Notes under the pieces: generated by a model | What the model was told of the DNA's origin: nothing | Seen by the model: only the letters and a program-made list of their open reading frames with translations | Database searches by the model: none | Translations under genes and position numbers: made by a program | Assembly: GCA_963854735.1 (NCBI GenBank) | Contig: OY978104.1 | Location: 372,001 to 436,000, forward strand | Length of the DNA stretch: 64,000 nucleotides | Origin: Marvania coccoides | Taxonomy: Eukaryota; Chlorophyta; Trebouxiophyceae; Chlorellales; Chlorellaceae | Reading direction: 5' to 3' | Part shown: piece after piece, positions 9,801 to 20,739 of the stretch | Layout: every line of letters starts with the position of its first letter | Numbering within the stretch: position 1 is the first letter of the stretch

Positions 9801-12800
9801 AAGCGTAGAGCAATACATGCAATAATTGCTTGATACATGAAATGTTTTGATGCAGTGTCTTGCCTGGAACGTGAGGTTCAGGGGCTCGAAAGGGATGGAG
9901 GAAATCGGCGTAATAGGTCCTGACGTTTGGCCAGGCAGGGCCGTCAAGTTGCCGGTGCTTCCCCCCAGGGCGGCCAGGTTGGAGCTGCTGCCCTTTGCGG
10001 CAGCAATTTTGGCCATTGAGGCGGAGCGCCTCATGCCCAGCTCGATGTCGATCTTCATGGAGGCCGGCAGCGCCTTGCTGCCCTTCTTGTCGCTCTTGAT
10101 GCGGGTGAACTCGAGCTCTTCCAGCTGGTCTACGGTGATGAAGCCCTTGCGCACGGGGGCTGCAGTGGGGGCAAGCGAGGGGCGAAAAATGAGTTGCAGT
10201 ACCAAAAAAGGCTTTACGTAGGCTTTTAAATGCCCATACACCAATAGTATAAGCCCCCCCAACACACATTAAATTTAGCATTCGAGTCAAAACCATGCAC
10301 ACGCTGTCTATGCCAGCGCCGCCACCTTTTATATATATTCACTTGCCTGGGCGGAAGGTGGCAGCGAGCACGAAGATCAGGAGGTTGATGGCAGTGGATG
10401 CCAGCACCACGCCCACCCCCAGCCACACGTTGGAGTAAGCGGAGTTGAGCCCTCGGAAGCTGAGTACCGCCAGGCCCAGTGGTGGGCCGTCTGGGTCGGC
10501 CGGATTGGGCTTGTTCCACGACTCGCCGGTGAACTCGTTGATGGCGAAAGATTGGGTAAGGTAAGCCCAGGGGTTGGCCCAGTAGGCGGCGATCCAGCCG
10601 TCAGGAATGTCGTTGCGCAAGATGATGAAGCCACCTGCGAAAATGAATAATGGTGGTTTATTAGGTCAACAGGTCAAACCTGTAATGTATGTAAGTATGT
10701 ATGCATTATATATATGCTTTAAGCAGTATTGCACATTATTGAATGGAAGCGCATTAATTTTGGTTATCTTAATATCTTAATGGCCAGGTGAGATTCTAAG
10801 GGGGGTTTAAAGACGGGGGGATGTGTACAGTCAACAGACCAGCCACGATGAGGATCATGATGATGAGCATGGAGACGGAGTGCGCGATGGTGGCATTGAC
10901 GCTGGCGACGACGGCCTGGTGGAAGGAGGTCGACCAAATGGCTGTAAGGAACATGAGGAGGACGAACATGAAGAAGCGCCCGGCGTCAGCGTCCAGCCCG
11001 GCGATCCAGTAGAAGATGACGGACCTGCACGACGGTTTTGATAGAACAGGAGTGGTGAAATGATGATTTTCATTCGAATTTTGTAAAATTATGAATTCTC
11101 TGGCTTCAATAAAAGGCCGACAAAGTGCTGAAAATTGGTGTTAAAAAGAAGAGAGGCTCGCCAGAGGAACGCGTCGACACCGCAGTAGGGGATGCGCCAC
11201 AAGAAGGAGGGCACGGCGAACGCTGAGCCTGGGTACATGTGCATCTCGCGCTGCCTGAAGAAGACGGCGAGACGCTCCTCCAGGACGTACATCTCTGCAG
11301 CGCCAGCCATGAGCCTGCAATAGAGAGGGCGAGAAAAGAGAGGTATGCGGTTAAACAGGGGCGGTGTACTTATTCGCTGATGATATATTCACATTTTGAA
11401 AACATGGTAAAACCGGTGTAAAAGTCATACATATGAAGACTTACATGTAGATCATCGAGAAGAAAAGGCCGCCCATGATGACATTTCCGTCATCGATGGT
11501 GGTCTTGTCGCGGACCTTGATGTACAGCGTGCCGGCCACCAGGGACATGATGAACACCTGGAACCAGCGCACGTAGATGAAGAGCTTGCGCCGGCTCTGC
11601 AGCTTGGAGGCACGGGCGGCATTGGCCTGCAGACATACAATAATAAAAAGAAACCCAAAGAATTCAGCTGAAGTTCAAATTAGAACCCGGTTTTCAAGCG
11701 ATTTGGGACGGTTTTAAAATGAAAAGGAAGTAGAATCAGTGGGAAATACAATGAAATAATACCTTCCACATCTTGCTGTAGGTTGCGCCGTATTTTTCGG
11801 TGGGTAGGTGGATGTCTGCCATGCGCCGGTCGCCGTTGGGCGGCGCGTAGGGTTTGTCCAGCAAGATGGATGTCTTCTGGGCGGCGTCCGTCTCGTCAAA
11901 GGCGTCGGCCATGGCGGCAGCAGTGACAAACTCGTATTCTCTGCCTCCAGGGTAAGACCAGTACCTGAAGAAAGAAATATAAACAAACCAACGAGGGCGG
12001 CATTCATTTAAATTCCTGTTACACGCCATTTACAGCAGGAAATTTTAGTTTCTTGAGGCCCGACAAAGAAAAGATTTTAAAAACTCACTTTTGTTGGTCT
12101 GTGGGGGTTGTAACCTCCTGCATGAACTCCGCCACGCCGCATCGGGCGGGGCACTCGAAACCGAGCTTGGAAAAGAAAGACAGTACACCCTCTCGTGGAC
12201 CATTATAGACCACAACACCGGCAGACATCAGAATGACGTCATCGAAGAGCTCAAACGTCTCAGGGGTGGGCTGCAGCAAGGCCATGGCGGCCGTGCCGTT
12301 GAGCGCACGCACCCAGCCTTGCAAATACTTGCATACTGAAGTAAAGAGAACGAAATGAGGTACTTAATTTCCAATGTTATCATAGCGGGGAAAAAATATG
12401 AACACTGTCCTGCTCTCTTCCGCACCTGTGAAGGTTGTCTGCGAGTCGAGCCCAGTAGAGATTTCGTCTCCCAGGAACACGCGAGCTGGACCAACGAGCA
12501 CCTGCAAGAGAGTGAATCAGATAGATAGATAGATATTTTTTTGTACGGAGAAAAAAACGCAGGTTTAAAAATGCAATTTGAAATAAAAAAACAGAAGCAA
12601 AGCAACATTCCAAAGTGCTCTTGTCAAAAAAATGCCCATTTGGTAAAATAGAAGCAAAACACCGGGATTGGTTATTTTTATGATTCCCGAAAATCCAAAA
12701 CGAACCTCTCCACTGGTGACTCGCTTTTTCTCGCCGCCGCTGACGCCCCGCAGCATGGCGTTGCCCACCACCGTGTCCGAGCACTTCTCCAGTCCCAGCA

Positions 12801-14116
12801 GTCTGATGGTACGCTCCACGTCCACGGTGTTGGAGCCGCCCCAAGCCGAGGCCTTCATGAAGGCATCAACAGCTGGGTCAGGAGTGATCCCCTGGGCCTC
12901 TTCCTTGTCGTGCAGCACCTCCAGCAACTCCCGCAGCGGCCTGGCGCCGAAACACTCTGCCGCAAAGGCCATGGTTTCCCTGCGGGGGTTGAGAAGAACA
13001 AAGCGATGAAAAATAATTGGACAGCGAGAGGCGAAAAATGTGAAGAGGGAGCGGCGAAATCAAGGAAAGAAGAGCTTAGAGATACAAGAAACGGGAATCG
13101 GAAGAATTTTAATGAGAAGGGTAAAACTCGGGGTTTCTCTCATTTCTCTCCCGACCAAGTATACCACGGTACTAATAGTTTCTCTTACCGGACAGTCAGC
13201 TCGCCGTAGTGCGTGTCAGACTGAGAAATGTAGGCAGCCGCGCGTTCAGCCGCAAACGCATCGAAGCCCTTGCCGTTGTAAGTCACCTCCCCGCTCACGG
13301 TGAGCTCTTTTTGGCCCTGGGCGCGGCCGGCAAGAGCGCGGAGGAAAGTTGAGCGGCCAGAGCCAGGGGGGCCCAGAACCAGGGCCAGACGGCCTGGGCG
13401 CAGCACGCCGCAGCAAGGGGAGAGGAGTTCCAGCTGGGTGGGGTGCGTCTGCGCCTCCTTCTTGACGAAAAGTCCGCCAGTCATCGATTTAAAAATGTTC
13501 GGGATGTGGGAAGATGCTACTACGGTATTTACGGATGCCGAAAGTTTCTCATAGCGGACCTCGACGCAGGGCGGGGTCAGGCCGGCGCTGCAGCACGGTA
13601 CGGGGGCAGGATAAAGAAGGCAAGGTAAAAAACACAGTATATTGGGTGAGGATGACAAGAGGTTTAAATAATCAAAGTGATGGGGAGTTTGGGACCTCAC
13701 GTTTCGAGCCGCTGGCGCACTTTATCGAGGAGAACGGACTGGTCGTTCTGGTTGTCCTTCAGGACGCCGTCCAGCAGAGCTTTTGAGGCCCGGCTGTCGA
13801 GTTTTTTAACGTTGACCACCCGATCTTGCCGCTCAGGGGCCACGCTGGGCGGGAGGATGAAGGAACGCAGCCTGTCTTTGCCGCTCAGACTTGGCGCTGG
13901 CGCTGAATTCTCAAAGGCTTGAACGGGGGCGCCGCCCCCGTGCGAAGACGCCGGCCCTTCAGAAGACTGCAAAAGAGGGGGAAAGGAGAGAGCTCAAGGC
14001 TCCGCGGGAGCTGCGTGGTTGTGTTTCAGGTTGATGCATGGGTACTCTGGGGGTCGTCAGAGCGCAACCGAAGCAAAATTTAGTTCAGTCACACTCACAT
14101 GTTCTGAAGATGCCAT
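6869..14116 (-). CDS. Full-size ABCG (PDR-type) transporter
   Basis: Plasma-membrane-type ATP-driven exporter with NBD-TMD-NBD-TMD order. Twenty exons give 1468 residues, the usual PDR length: 14116-14099, 13966-13701, 13587-13189, 12979-12706, 12501-12426, 12335-12089, 11964-11763, 11626-11445, 11314-11162, 11024-10840, 10634-10347, 10159-9864, 9719-9566, 9342-9098, 8954-8817, 8722-8154, 8057-7978, 7859-7665, 7455-7286, 7138-6869. NBD1 has a degenerate Walker [10 protein letters not shown] (Arg173 where Lys is expected), signature VSGGEKKR and FLGDE Walker B. NBD2 has a normal GASGAGKTT, the PDR-type signature LTIEQRKR and [11 protein letters not shown]. Membrane segments follow each NBD. 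Reading phase forces GC-AG introns at 11161-11025, 10346-10160 and 9863-9720, and an apparent GA-AG intron at 7977-7860. The substrate cannot be inferred. Confidence 0.9.
7608..7628. repeat. Poly-G run, 21 nt
   Basis: Uninterrupted G homopolymer inside ABCG intron 18. On the coding (minus) strand it is a poly-C in the 5' half of the intron. Length may be unreliable from sequencing. Confidence 0.8.
9482..9525 (+). repeat. Short interspersed repeat, copy B (ABCG intron)
   Basis: Begins ATATGCCCAATAAGCACCG and continues through GGGATAATTAAGCTCATTCTTATT, nearly identical to the start of copy D at 63470. Antisense to the ABCG gene, inside an intron. The second half seen in copies C and D is absent. 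Confidence 0.65.
10668..10706 (+). mobile_element. 3' tail fragment of a non-LTR retrotransposon
   Basis: AAACCTGTAATGTATGTA followed by degenerate ATGT repeats matches the 3' end of the LINE remnant at 58660-58690 (AAACCTGTAATGTATGTATG). It lies antisense in ABCG intron 10. Only the tail is recognisable. Confidence 0.45.
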
Positions 14117-14911
14117 GATTATTTTCAGCGAGGATGCTCAAGATCGCATGTATAATTATAATATTATTAAACTTCGAGCCATTTGCAATCTGAATACAAA
14201 AACGCAATAAAATATTTATCAGCTTTTTAAAAAATTGCATAATCAAAACGCATTGAATCAAAATGGCGCGCGGTAGGCACTCGCAAGGCTTGGCTGGCAC
14301 TCGCTGCTGCATTGTTCCCCCAATTGGGGTGCCATTAACTGAATGCAACCTTTGATGTTTGGTTTTCTATCTCGTCTTTCATATCATTTTCCATCCGTTT
14401 CCACCGTCGGTTGACACTTTCCTTTTCTTCAAATGCCCAATATACTCCGAGGATAATGAAGCTCATCCTTTTTCTAAACAAAAATAGGATTTAAGAGTCC
14501 CCAGGGGGAGGACGCCTGTAGTAGGTGCACTGTTCCCACTCAAGGTTTCCAATCGTCCATGACCTATTTCCTTTGAAAGTTTTTCTTTCAATCTCCCCTC
14601 ATTCTTCTTCTTTTGCATGTGACAGTGCAGTTGCCACTGAACAAAGACGAGTGCTCTCTATGTTGATTGAATGTACTTGACCCGCCGCGAAAAGAACCCA
14701 GCACATGAAATTAAAAACTGGCTGCCAAAACTTCAAATGAAATAAAAAGAAAACCCACAATATCACAATGAAACCACAAAATATAAAAAACATGAAAAAT
14801 TAAATCACTTGTCCAGCCACCTATGCAGCTGCACAAACATTTCCACTCTGCTCTACTTTTATTTCGTTCCTCCGTCATCTCTCAACCCGACCCCCCCCAG
14901 TCTCCTAAACC
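14117..14911. other. Intergenic, ABCG promoter side / importin 3' side
   Basis: About 0.8 kb of AT-rich sequence upstream of ABCG on the minus strand. It includes repeat copy C. TATA-like TATAATTATA lies just upstream of the ABCG ATG (near 14150). No ORF of interest. Confidence 0.5.
14432..14542 (+). repeat. Short interspersed repeat, copy C
   Basis: A fuller copy of about 110 bp: head AATGCCCAATATACTCCGAG, middle AGCTCATC, and tail AGGGGGAGGACGCCTGTAG with GTAGGTGCACTGTTCCCAC. The tail is shared with copy D at 63470-63580. Intergenic. Confidence 0.7.
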
Positions 14912-17076
14912 TCACGCGTCGGCCTTATCCACGCCAAAGTACTTGTCCACCAGCGCCGCAGCCGCCGCCTGGAGCTCCTGCGGCGCATCCCCAAACTGCA
15001 GCGCCTCGATGGCGTCAATGCCGTCAGCAGCCTCAACCTCGTGGGGCCCGCTGGGCAGCAGCCGCATCAGCATCTCCGCAAACTGCAGCCCCAGCCGCGC
15101 GGCCTGCATGTCGGCAGAGCGCAGCAGGCTCATCATGGCACAAACCGCTTCAACGTCGCTACCGAACAGATAGTTCATGGCCTCAGCATCGCCCGTGCCG
15201 CCGCCGCCGCCCGCCGCCACGTTGGCCAGCGCGTAGGCCGCCTCTTTCTTCACGTGGAAGGGCTGCGTCTTCAGGAGGGACATGAGGGCCGGGATAGCTC
15301 CTGCTTTCTTTATCGCGTCCACTCCGGCACGGCCAGGAGCCCCCGCCTGCGTTTATTAATTGCAAAAAATAAAAGTAAAATGTATGGCAATTGAATACCC
15401 AAGTAAATAGTAGTAGTAGTAGTAATAATGATAATACTACTATATGTATTACTATCATCTTTATCCCATTCCCAAGTAATGAATAGCGTAGGAGGGGAGT
15501 CGATAAATTTCTCACCAGGCTGGCAAGCACCCAAGCAGCTTCGCGCTGCATCCCATGGTGATGCTCGCTCTCCGCGCACACTACCACTGCCTTCAGCGTG
15601 CCCGCACGCTCCTCGCTCAGCAGCTGCTCAACCGCCGCAGCGCCACCGCCAGCTGCGACGTTTCCCAGCACGCGCAGCAGGGGCGTCAGTATACCCTGCG
15701 TGCCTGACTCCCCTGCGTCCTCCAGAAACTCCCTCACAGTCGCCTCCAGGCGGGCGCACAGCGGACGCAGCGCGCCCAGCGCCACCAGCCGGTTGAGGTG
15801 CGCTTCCGGGCCTCCGGTGAGATACGCCAGCACCCAGGCAGCTTCCACCGCCAGACGGGGGGGTCCTGCAGCTGCGGCATGCACCGCAGCCTCTGGAGCC
15901 CCCTCCGTTTCCAGAAACGCTGAAATTTCCGCTCGCCCGGCCGCCCGCAGCATATTTCCCAGCGCCCACGCCGCCGTGGCGGCCGCAGACACCTCAGGGA
16001 CGTCATCCGTGGCTCCCGGGACCGCGGCAGCCTTGGAACCTGCCACCAGCAGGCCTGCAAGCGGGGGAACGGCGCCATTTGCTATGAGCGTCTCTCTGTG
16101 CTCTGCATCGTCCCCAGCGAGATTCCCCAGCGCCCAGGCGCCCTGCTCGGCCACCGCCAGGCCGCTGCCGCCCCCCAGGTGAGCGATGAGCAGCGGCGCG
16201 GTGCTCATTACGGCGCGCACGGCGTCGGGATCGCCAACTGCGAGATTAGTTAAAGCCCAAGCAGCTTCTAAAACGGTTTCCAGGGCGGTGTCGTCCACGC
16301 GAGGGGGCTGCAACGCCGCGGCCAGCGCTGGGACGCCATCTGCTGCGAGCACGGCCGCGTACGGCGGGTTGTCGTCTGCAAAATGGGGGCAATATTTCAC
16401 CGATGATGTTCAAATTGAAGTTATTTGGAGTGAAAAAGGAACGAATAGAATAGCAGGCATTTTAATGCAGTAATAAAGCTGGTTAATGATCATATGCACG
16501 GGGAATTGGAAACAAACCACCCCATGCACTACATGTAGTACTTTTCTCACAGTTGGAAAGCAGTTGGCGCAACGAGCGGGTGGCCTCCAGATGCCCAGGG
16601 CCACCAATGGGGGTGGCAGCCGTCATGGCCTCAACAGCAGCCTGTACCTGTGCTTTAATGTCCTCAGGGGCGGGCAGCGGAGTATAGACGGCCTCCATTT
16701 CTTCAGCGGCGGCGCCCAAGGACACGGCACTCGCGGGGCGAGAGAGCCCCAGGCTGGCTGCGCTGGCATCGCGCCGCAGCCTTTTCTTGGTTACGGTGTC
16801 TTCACGGCGCTGGGCCGCGACATCGGTGATCTATGGGAGGGAGAATGACGTCAGCATGGGTGGGCGATTGATCAAACTGAAGTTCCGGTGACACCATAAG
16901 ACGCACCTCTTTACGGCGGCGCTCTGTCGCCTCAGAGATTGATTTTACTCCACCGGGTTTCGAATCCCTGCGGTGAGAGGCTCACCAAGGAAGGGGTGAG
17001 CTGCCGCGTGGTGGGCAAAGATTGTTGGGTTGAAAAATGTGTGCCCCCGGGACCGCAAACCCTTCATTTACCTCAT
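14912..17076 (-). CDS. Importin subunit alpha
   Basis: Nuclear-import adaptor that binds NLS cargo and importin-beta. Exons 17076-17072 (only ATG AG), 16967-16907, 16830-16551, 16375-15516 and 15346-14912 give 546 residues. The N-terminus is a basic IBB-like segment (ERRRKEI near residue 16, then KKRLRRD), which binds importin-beta and self-inhibits. Armadillo repeats follow. Typical NLS-binding W-x-x-x-N ladders are visible as WALTN, WALGN and WALGN. Later repeats have WVLAY and WVLAS, where the Asn is lost, so the minor NLS groove may differ from canonical importins. The final repeat ends with the usual GIDAIEAL...ALVDKYFG helix pair. Its 5' end is 166 nt from the oppositely oriented PUS10 gene. 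The five-base coding part of exon 1 is inferred from a strong GTAAATG donor and frame. Confidence 0.85.
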
Positions 17077-17242
17077 GATCTCGATGTTCGCTTTTGAAAA
17101 TTTCAGAAAATCAATATGAATGAGGCCAGGGAGAGGAGGTTTCGGAAATTATTCGAAGAAATCCTCCAGCTCAGCAAGAATTAATCCGGTCACTCAGATG
17201 CGCCATCGCAGCAATTCAAAACATTTCCATAACATTTAAAAC
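17077..17242. promoter_or_regulatory. Bidirectional promoter, importin-alpha / PUS10
   Basis: Only 166 bp separate the two ATGs, so both promoters and both 5' UTRs must lie here or overlap. No TATA box is obvious. Confidence 0.5.
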
Positions 17243-19104
17243 ATGCAGGAGGGCACCGACTCCATCGCCTCACAATCGCTGGAGCAATCTCTTGAAAAAC
17301 TTGGTGTAAGATGGCTATTTTTTAAATTCGTGCATTGAAACCAGCTTGCTTTAATAACTAAAACTACCGGACTGATGCAGGTATGCAATTGCTGCATCGA
17401 AACCTGGCTTTCTCCAGCTCAAAGCGAAGAACAATCACCAACAGCCAAGCGCACCCGCCGCTCCGCAGCATCTGGCATCGCTAGCGCGCCATGCACGCTG
17501 TGCTTGGGGCTGCTGGACGACCCGACATGCCACTTTGCAGCAGATGTCACGCCTCCACGCCTCACAGCCGCCACCATCGCCACAGAGAGCCCTTCAATGC
17601 TCGATTTGCCACCACCAAGAGCCATCGCCCCATTTTCCAGCCTTCCAGAGGCTCTGGCAGCAATACAAGCGGCGTGGGACATCGACACCTTTGCGTTGGA
17701 CTTCAGCCTGCCCGCGGAGTATGCGTACAGAGCGCAGGCCGCCTGGTGGAAAGTAAAAAACGCCGGAGCGTTGGATTTGCCGCCAAAGGCTTTTGACGTG
17801 CGAGACGCAGTGCGAAGGCTGTTTTTAGAGCGAATAACACAGGTTTTAGGTGTGAAGTACGACCCAAATGCGTCTTTTCGCTTGGCTTTGACCTGTGAGA
17901 TCGATTCGGAGGCAGCGAAAGCAGCAGCGGCGGAGCGGCAGTCCCGCCCCCCAAAAAGCGGCCGGAGGGGACGCGGCCGGTGGCGGAAGACCCGCAACAA
18001 GCAGGAAGCACAGCCGGAGGTTGCTTCTGTTGCCCTCATTGCGCGATTAGCCGCTATAACAGAGGATGAATTTGCCAGAGAGTGTCCTTCTGACAGCCCG
18101 CTCGTCCCAATGGCTTCTCCGCCCTTGCTAGTGCTCACGCCGTCTCGGAAGCCAGTGTACGTGGGCGGGAGGTACCTCAAGCTGCGCCGCGGCCTTCCCC
18201 AGGTCAGTACACCTTTTCCTTTAATTTAATAATAAGAGTTTACAGTTTATAATAACAGCGCAAATTTCCATGCTCGACAAAGCTTCAGGAAAATGCAGAA
18301 TACATGAAACGATAAATCACAATTTCAAAATTTTCACCTTCCAAATTGCATTAATTGAATTTATATATCAAATTGTATTCGCAGACGCTGTGGATGTTGG
18401 ATGGCGAGCGGCGAGGCGTGAGCTCCGTTGCCGAAGATATTGCGCGGGTGGTGGTGCCTGCTGTGGGTGCTGACGAGTACACCTTCCTTTCCTCCGGTCG
18501 GGAGGACGCTGACGTGCGCATGCTGGGCAACGGCCGCCCCTTTTCGCTGTCAATTCGCAACGCTCGCTTAGTGTCGCTTCTCACCCCCCCAACGCTGCTG
18601 CAAATGGAGGCAGACATCGTTGAACGGTCGGACGCAGTGCGCACACGGGGACTAGCAGTTCTCAGCCCCCAAGACATCGAGGTTCTGAAAACTGGGGAGG
18701 AGGAGAAGCGGAAAAGCTACGCAGCGGTGTGCTGGCTGCCCCGGGCGGTGATTGCCGCGGATTTGGACAAAATCAACGCCGTGGGGCCCGAGCTAGTGGT
18801 GCAGCAGTGGACGCCGCTGCGGGTGATGCACAGAAGGGCTAACGCCTGTAGGGAGAAGGTTTTGCACGCTGTAGCGGCAGAGGCGCTGCCGGGCAAGCCA
18901 GAGGGCTACTTTCTGCTGAGGTTGACAACTCAGGCGGGGACGTACGTGAAAGAGTTTGTGCATGGGGACCGGGGTCGAACGAGACCGTCGGTTAGGGAGC
19001 TGTTGGGGTGCGAAGCAGAGTGTGCGTATTTGGACGTAATGGGGGTGGAACTGGACTTTCTTTTGCCCTCTGAAGATGTGCAGGAGGCGGGGAAGACTGA
19101 CTGA
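17243..19104 (+). CDS. PUS10: tRNA pseudouridine synthase Pus10
   Basis: Makes pseudouridine in the T-arm region of tRNAs in archaea and eukaryotes. Exons 17243-17305, 17381-18202 and 18385-19104 give 534 residues. The N-terminal zinc-binding half is visible as CNCC (about 23-26) and CTLCLG. Exon 3 carries the catalytic core: LDGERRGVSSV, then FLSSGREDADVRMLGNGRPF with the catalytic Asp in the ED-DVR motif. Next come GEEEKRKSYAAVCW, TPLRVMHRRA and LTTQAGTYVKEFVHGD-GRT, all close to animal PUS10. A basic SGRRGRGRWRKTRNK stretch in the middle is lineage-specific. TGTAA follows about 10 nt after the stop and may be the polyadenylation signal. The last 40 nt or so of this gene are partly repeated at about 20503-20545 as part of the neighbouring tandem duplication. 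Confidence 0.92.
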
Positions 19105-19381
19105 ATGATTTTGTAATAATATATTGAGGGATCTTACATTTTTTGGCGCGAAAAGGGCCCATGCGCTAGAAAATGGCCGGCGCGGTGCAAACAAACAATG
19201 ACGTAAACTGAATGAATTACTTGGTAGGTAGCATTTACATGGGGGCAATGAACGCAGCTGAGGGTGAAAATGCAAGGAAACGCTGTTCTTACGCGTCAAA
19301 CAACTGACAGGGCGAACCCTATGATGTGCCATTCCCTTCCAAAAGGACGGGCGCGGCAGAGTGCAACAACAACAAAAATAT

Positions 19382-20344
19382 TCAGCCAAACAGGAAGCTG
19401 GAGTGGAAGGGCGAAAAGACAACAACGACGATTTCGATGAAGACTTGCAGCACCACCGTCACCCAGGCCTCACAGCCTCCAGCGATTATAAAGCTGGTAA
19501 ACCTTTGAACACAGGTAGTGGCAATTTGAACATTGCCGGTAGCCACCAAGAACACGATGCCGATGCTAAAAGAGGTGATGCTGTCTTTGACCACCGTGGT
19601 GTCGCCTGCGGTGGCAGCGTTGATGGTGAGCTGCCCGAAGGATTCACTGAAGGAGGAGGCCTGGGAGGGACTGTTGGCTGCGGCGGAGGAGAAGCCCTTG
19701 GCGATGGAGGCGGGTGAGAAGGACTGGATTGCCGAGCTCAGGGCCTAGGATGGGGGGAGATGGGGACAGTTTTATTTGAGCGTTTTCACATTAAAAAAAG
19801 GGGGGTGGGGGTTCGATGCAAGCAGGAATGCATACCTCCGCCCCGGCGTCGGGGTCTCCAGCGGTGCTCTGCAGGTCGTTAGAGACCTGCTGCACGTCCT
19901 GAGGGTCCACAGTGGTGTCGCCGCCAGTCAGTTCTGAAGGAACGTTTTCCAGGGCGTCCTGCTCCTCTGACTCCAAACCTGCAGGAACAATATCGCGAGA
20001 AATGGTACAGAATGCGTCAAAATAAAGTTTGAAGACTGGGGGATAATAATAAAACGTAATTATGTCCTACTGATTTCGGCGGCAGGAGGCGGCGGGGGAA
20101 ACGTCTCGACAGCCGGTGGGGGGGCTGCCCGAGGGGGAGGAGGCCTGGGAGGAGTCGTGGAGACAAACATAGTGGGACTGGGAGGTGGCGGAGTGCCTCT
20201 GGTAGGTGGAGGAAGCGGGCTCGGCGGTGATGGCGGGGGCGTAGTTGTTGGGGGACGGCGAGGGCTTGGCGCTGGAGGAGGCTGAGATACTACGGACGAG
20301 GCCAGAATGGCCGCCAAGGTGAAAAAGACGAGAACTTGCTTCAT
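19382..20344 (-). CDS. Proline-rich secreted protein, tandem copy 1
   Basis: Unknown function. Exons 20344-20071, 19978-19836 and 19744-19382 give 259 residues. Residues 1-21 are a signal peptide (MKQVLVFFTLAAILASSVVS). About 65 residues of Pro-rich sequence follow (PPPAPSPRRPP, PPSPPSPLPPP), typical of hydroxyproline-rich extracellular matrix proteins of green algae. A unique region starts with ELTGGDTT and DVQQVSNDLQSTAGDPDAGAE. The C-terminal 120 residues contain two hydrophobic segments (SIGIVFLVATG and WVTVVLQVFIEIVVVV) and three Cys, so the mature protein may be membrane-bound. I recognise no known domain. It is 75-80% similar by eye to the neighbouring copy and sits convergent to PUS10. 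Confidence 0.72.
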
Positions 20345-20739
20345 CGGCGCTGGTTGATGGAAATTTGTCGTTGCAAGGCCTTGGAGCCACCTATGGATGA
20401 ATTGATGGCACAGAACCCCCCGAGAATGTCCTAACAAGGACGAAATAATGAGGAAATGCGGTGATGGAATAGCTTTCTTCGTTCGCCTCTCTTTCCATCA
20501 TGCTCGGACTTTTTCTTTTGCCTTCTGAGGATGCGCAAAAGGAGGTGGCAGATGGAATACTGCTGTAACGCATTTTATGGGAAATTGCATTTGAAGACGC
20601 TGAAAAAGGGCCCATGCGTTAAAAATGGCCGGCGCAACATGAAGAACATAGGTTAACGCAGGAGTGGACGACTTCGATAGTGTTGACTGTTTATAATGAA
20701 CGCATATAACTAAGGGTTGAAATGTGACAACACAGATTT
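20345..20739. other. Duplication junction with PUS10 3' fragment
   Basis: The part near 20345-20480 resembles the upstream flank of copy 2 (shared AAGGACGAAATAA). About 20503-20545 resembles the last coding bases of PUS10 (GGACTTT...CTTTTGCC...TCTGA.GATG). AAAAGGGCCCATGCG at 20604 matches 19152. This is therefore the join between two tandem units. Confidence 0.65.

Noticed and set aside
16945..16975. GGGTTTCGAATCCC resembling a tRNA T arm
   Set aside because: It lies in the second coding exon of importin-alpha (RDSKPGG), has one base too many in the loop, and no D arm or acceptor stem is nearby.
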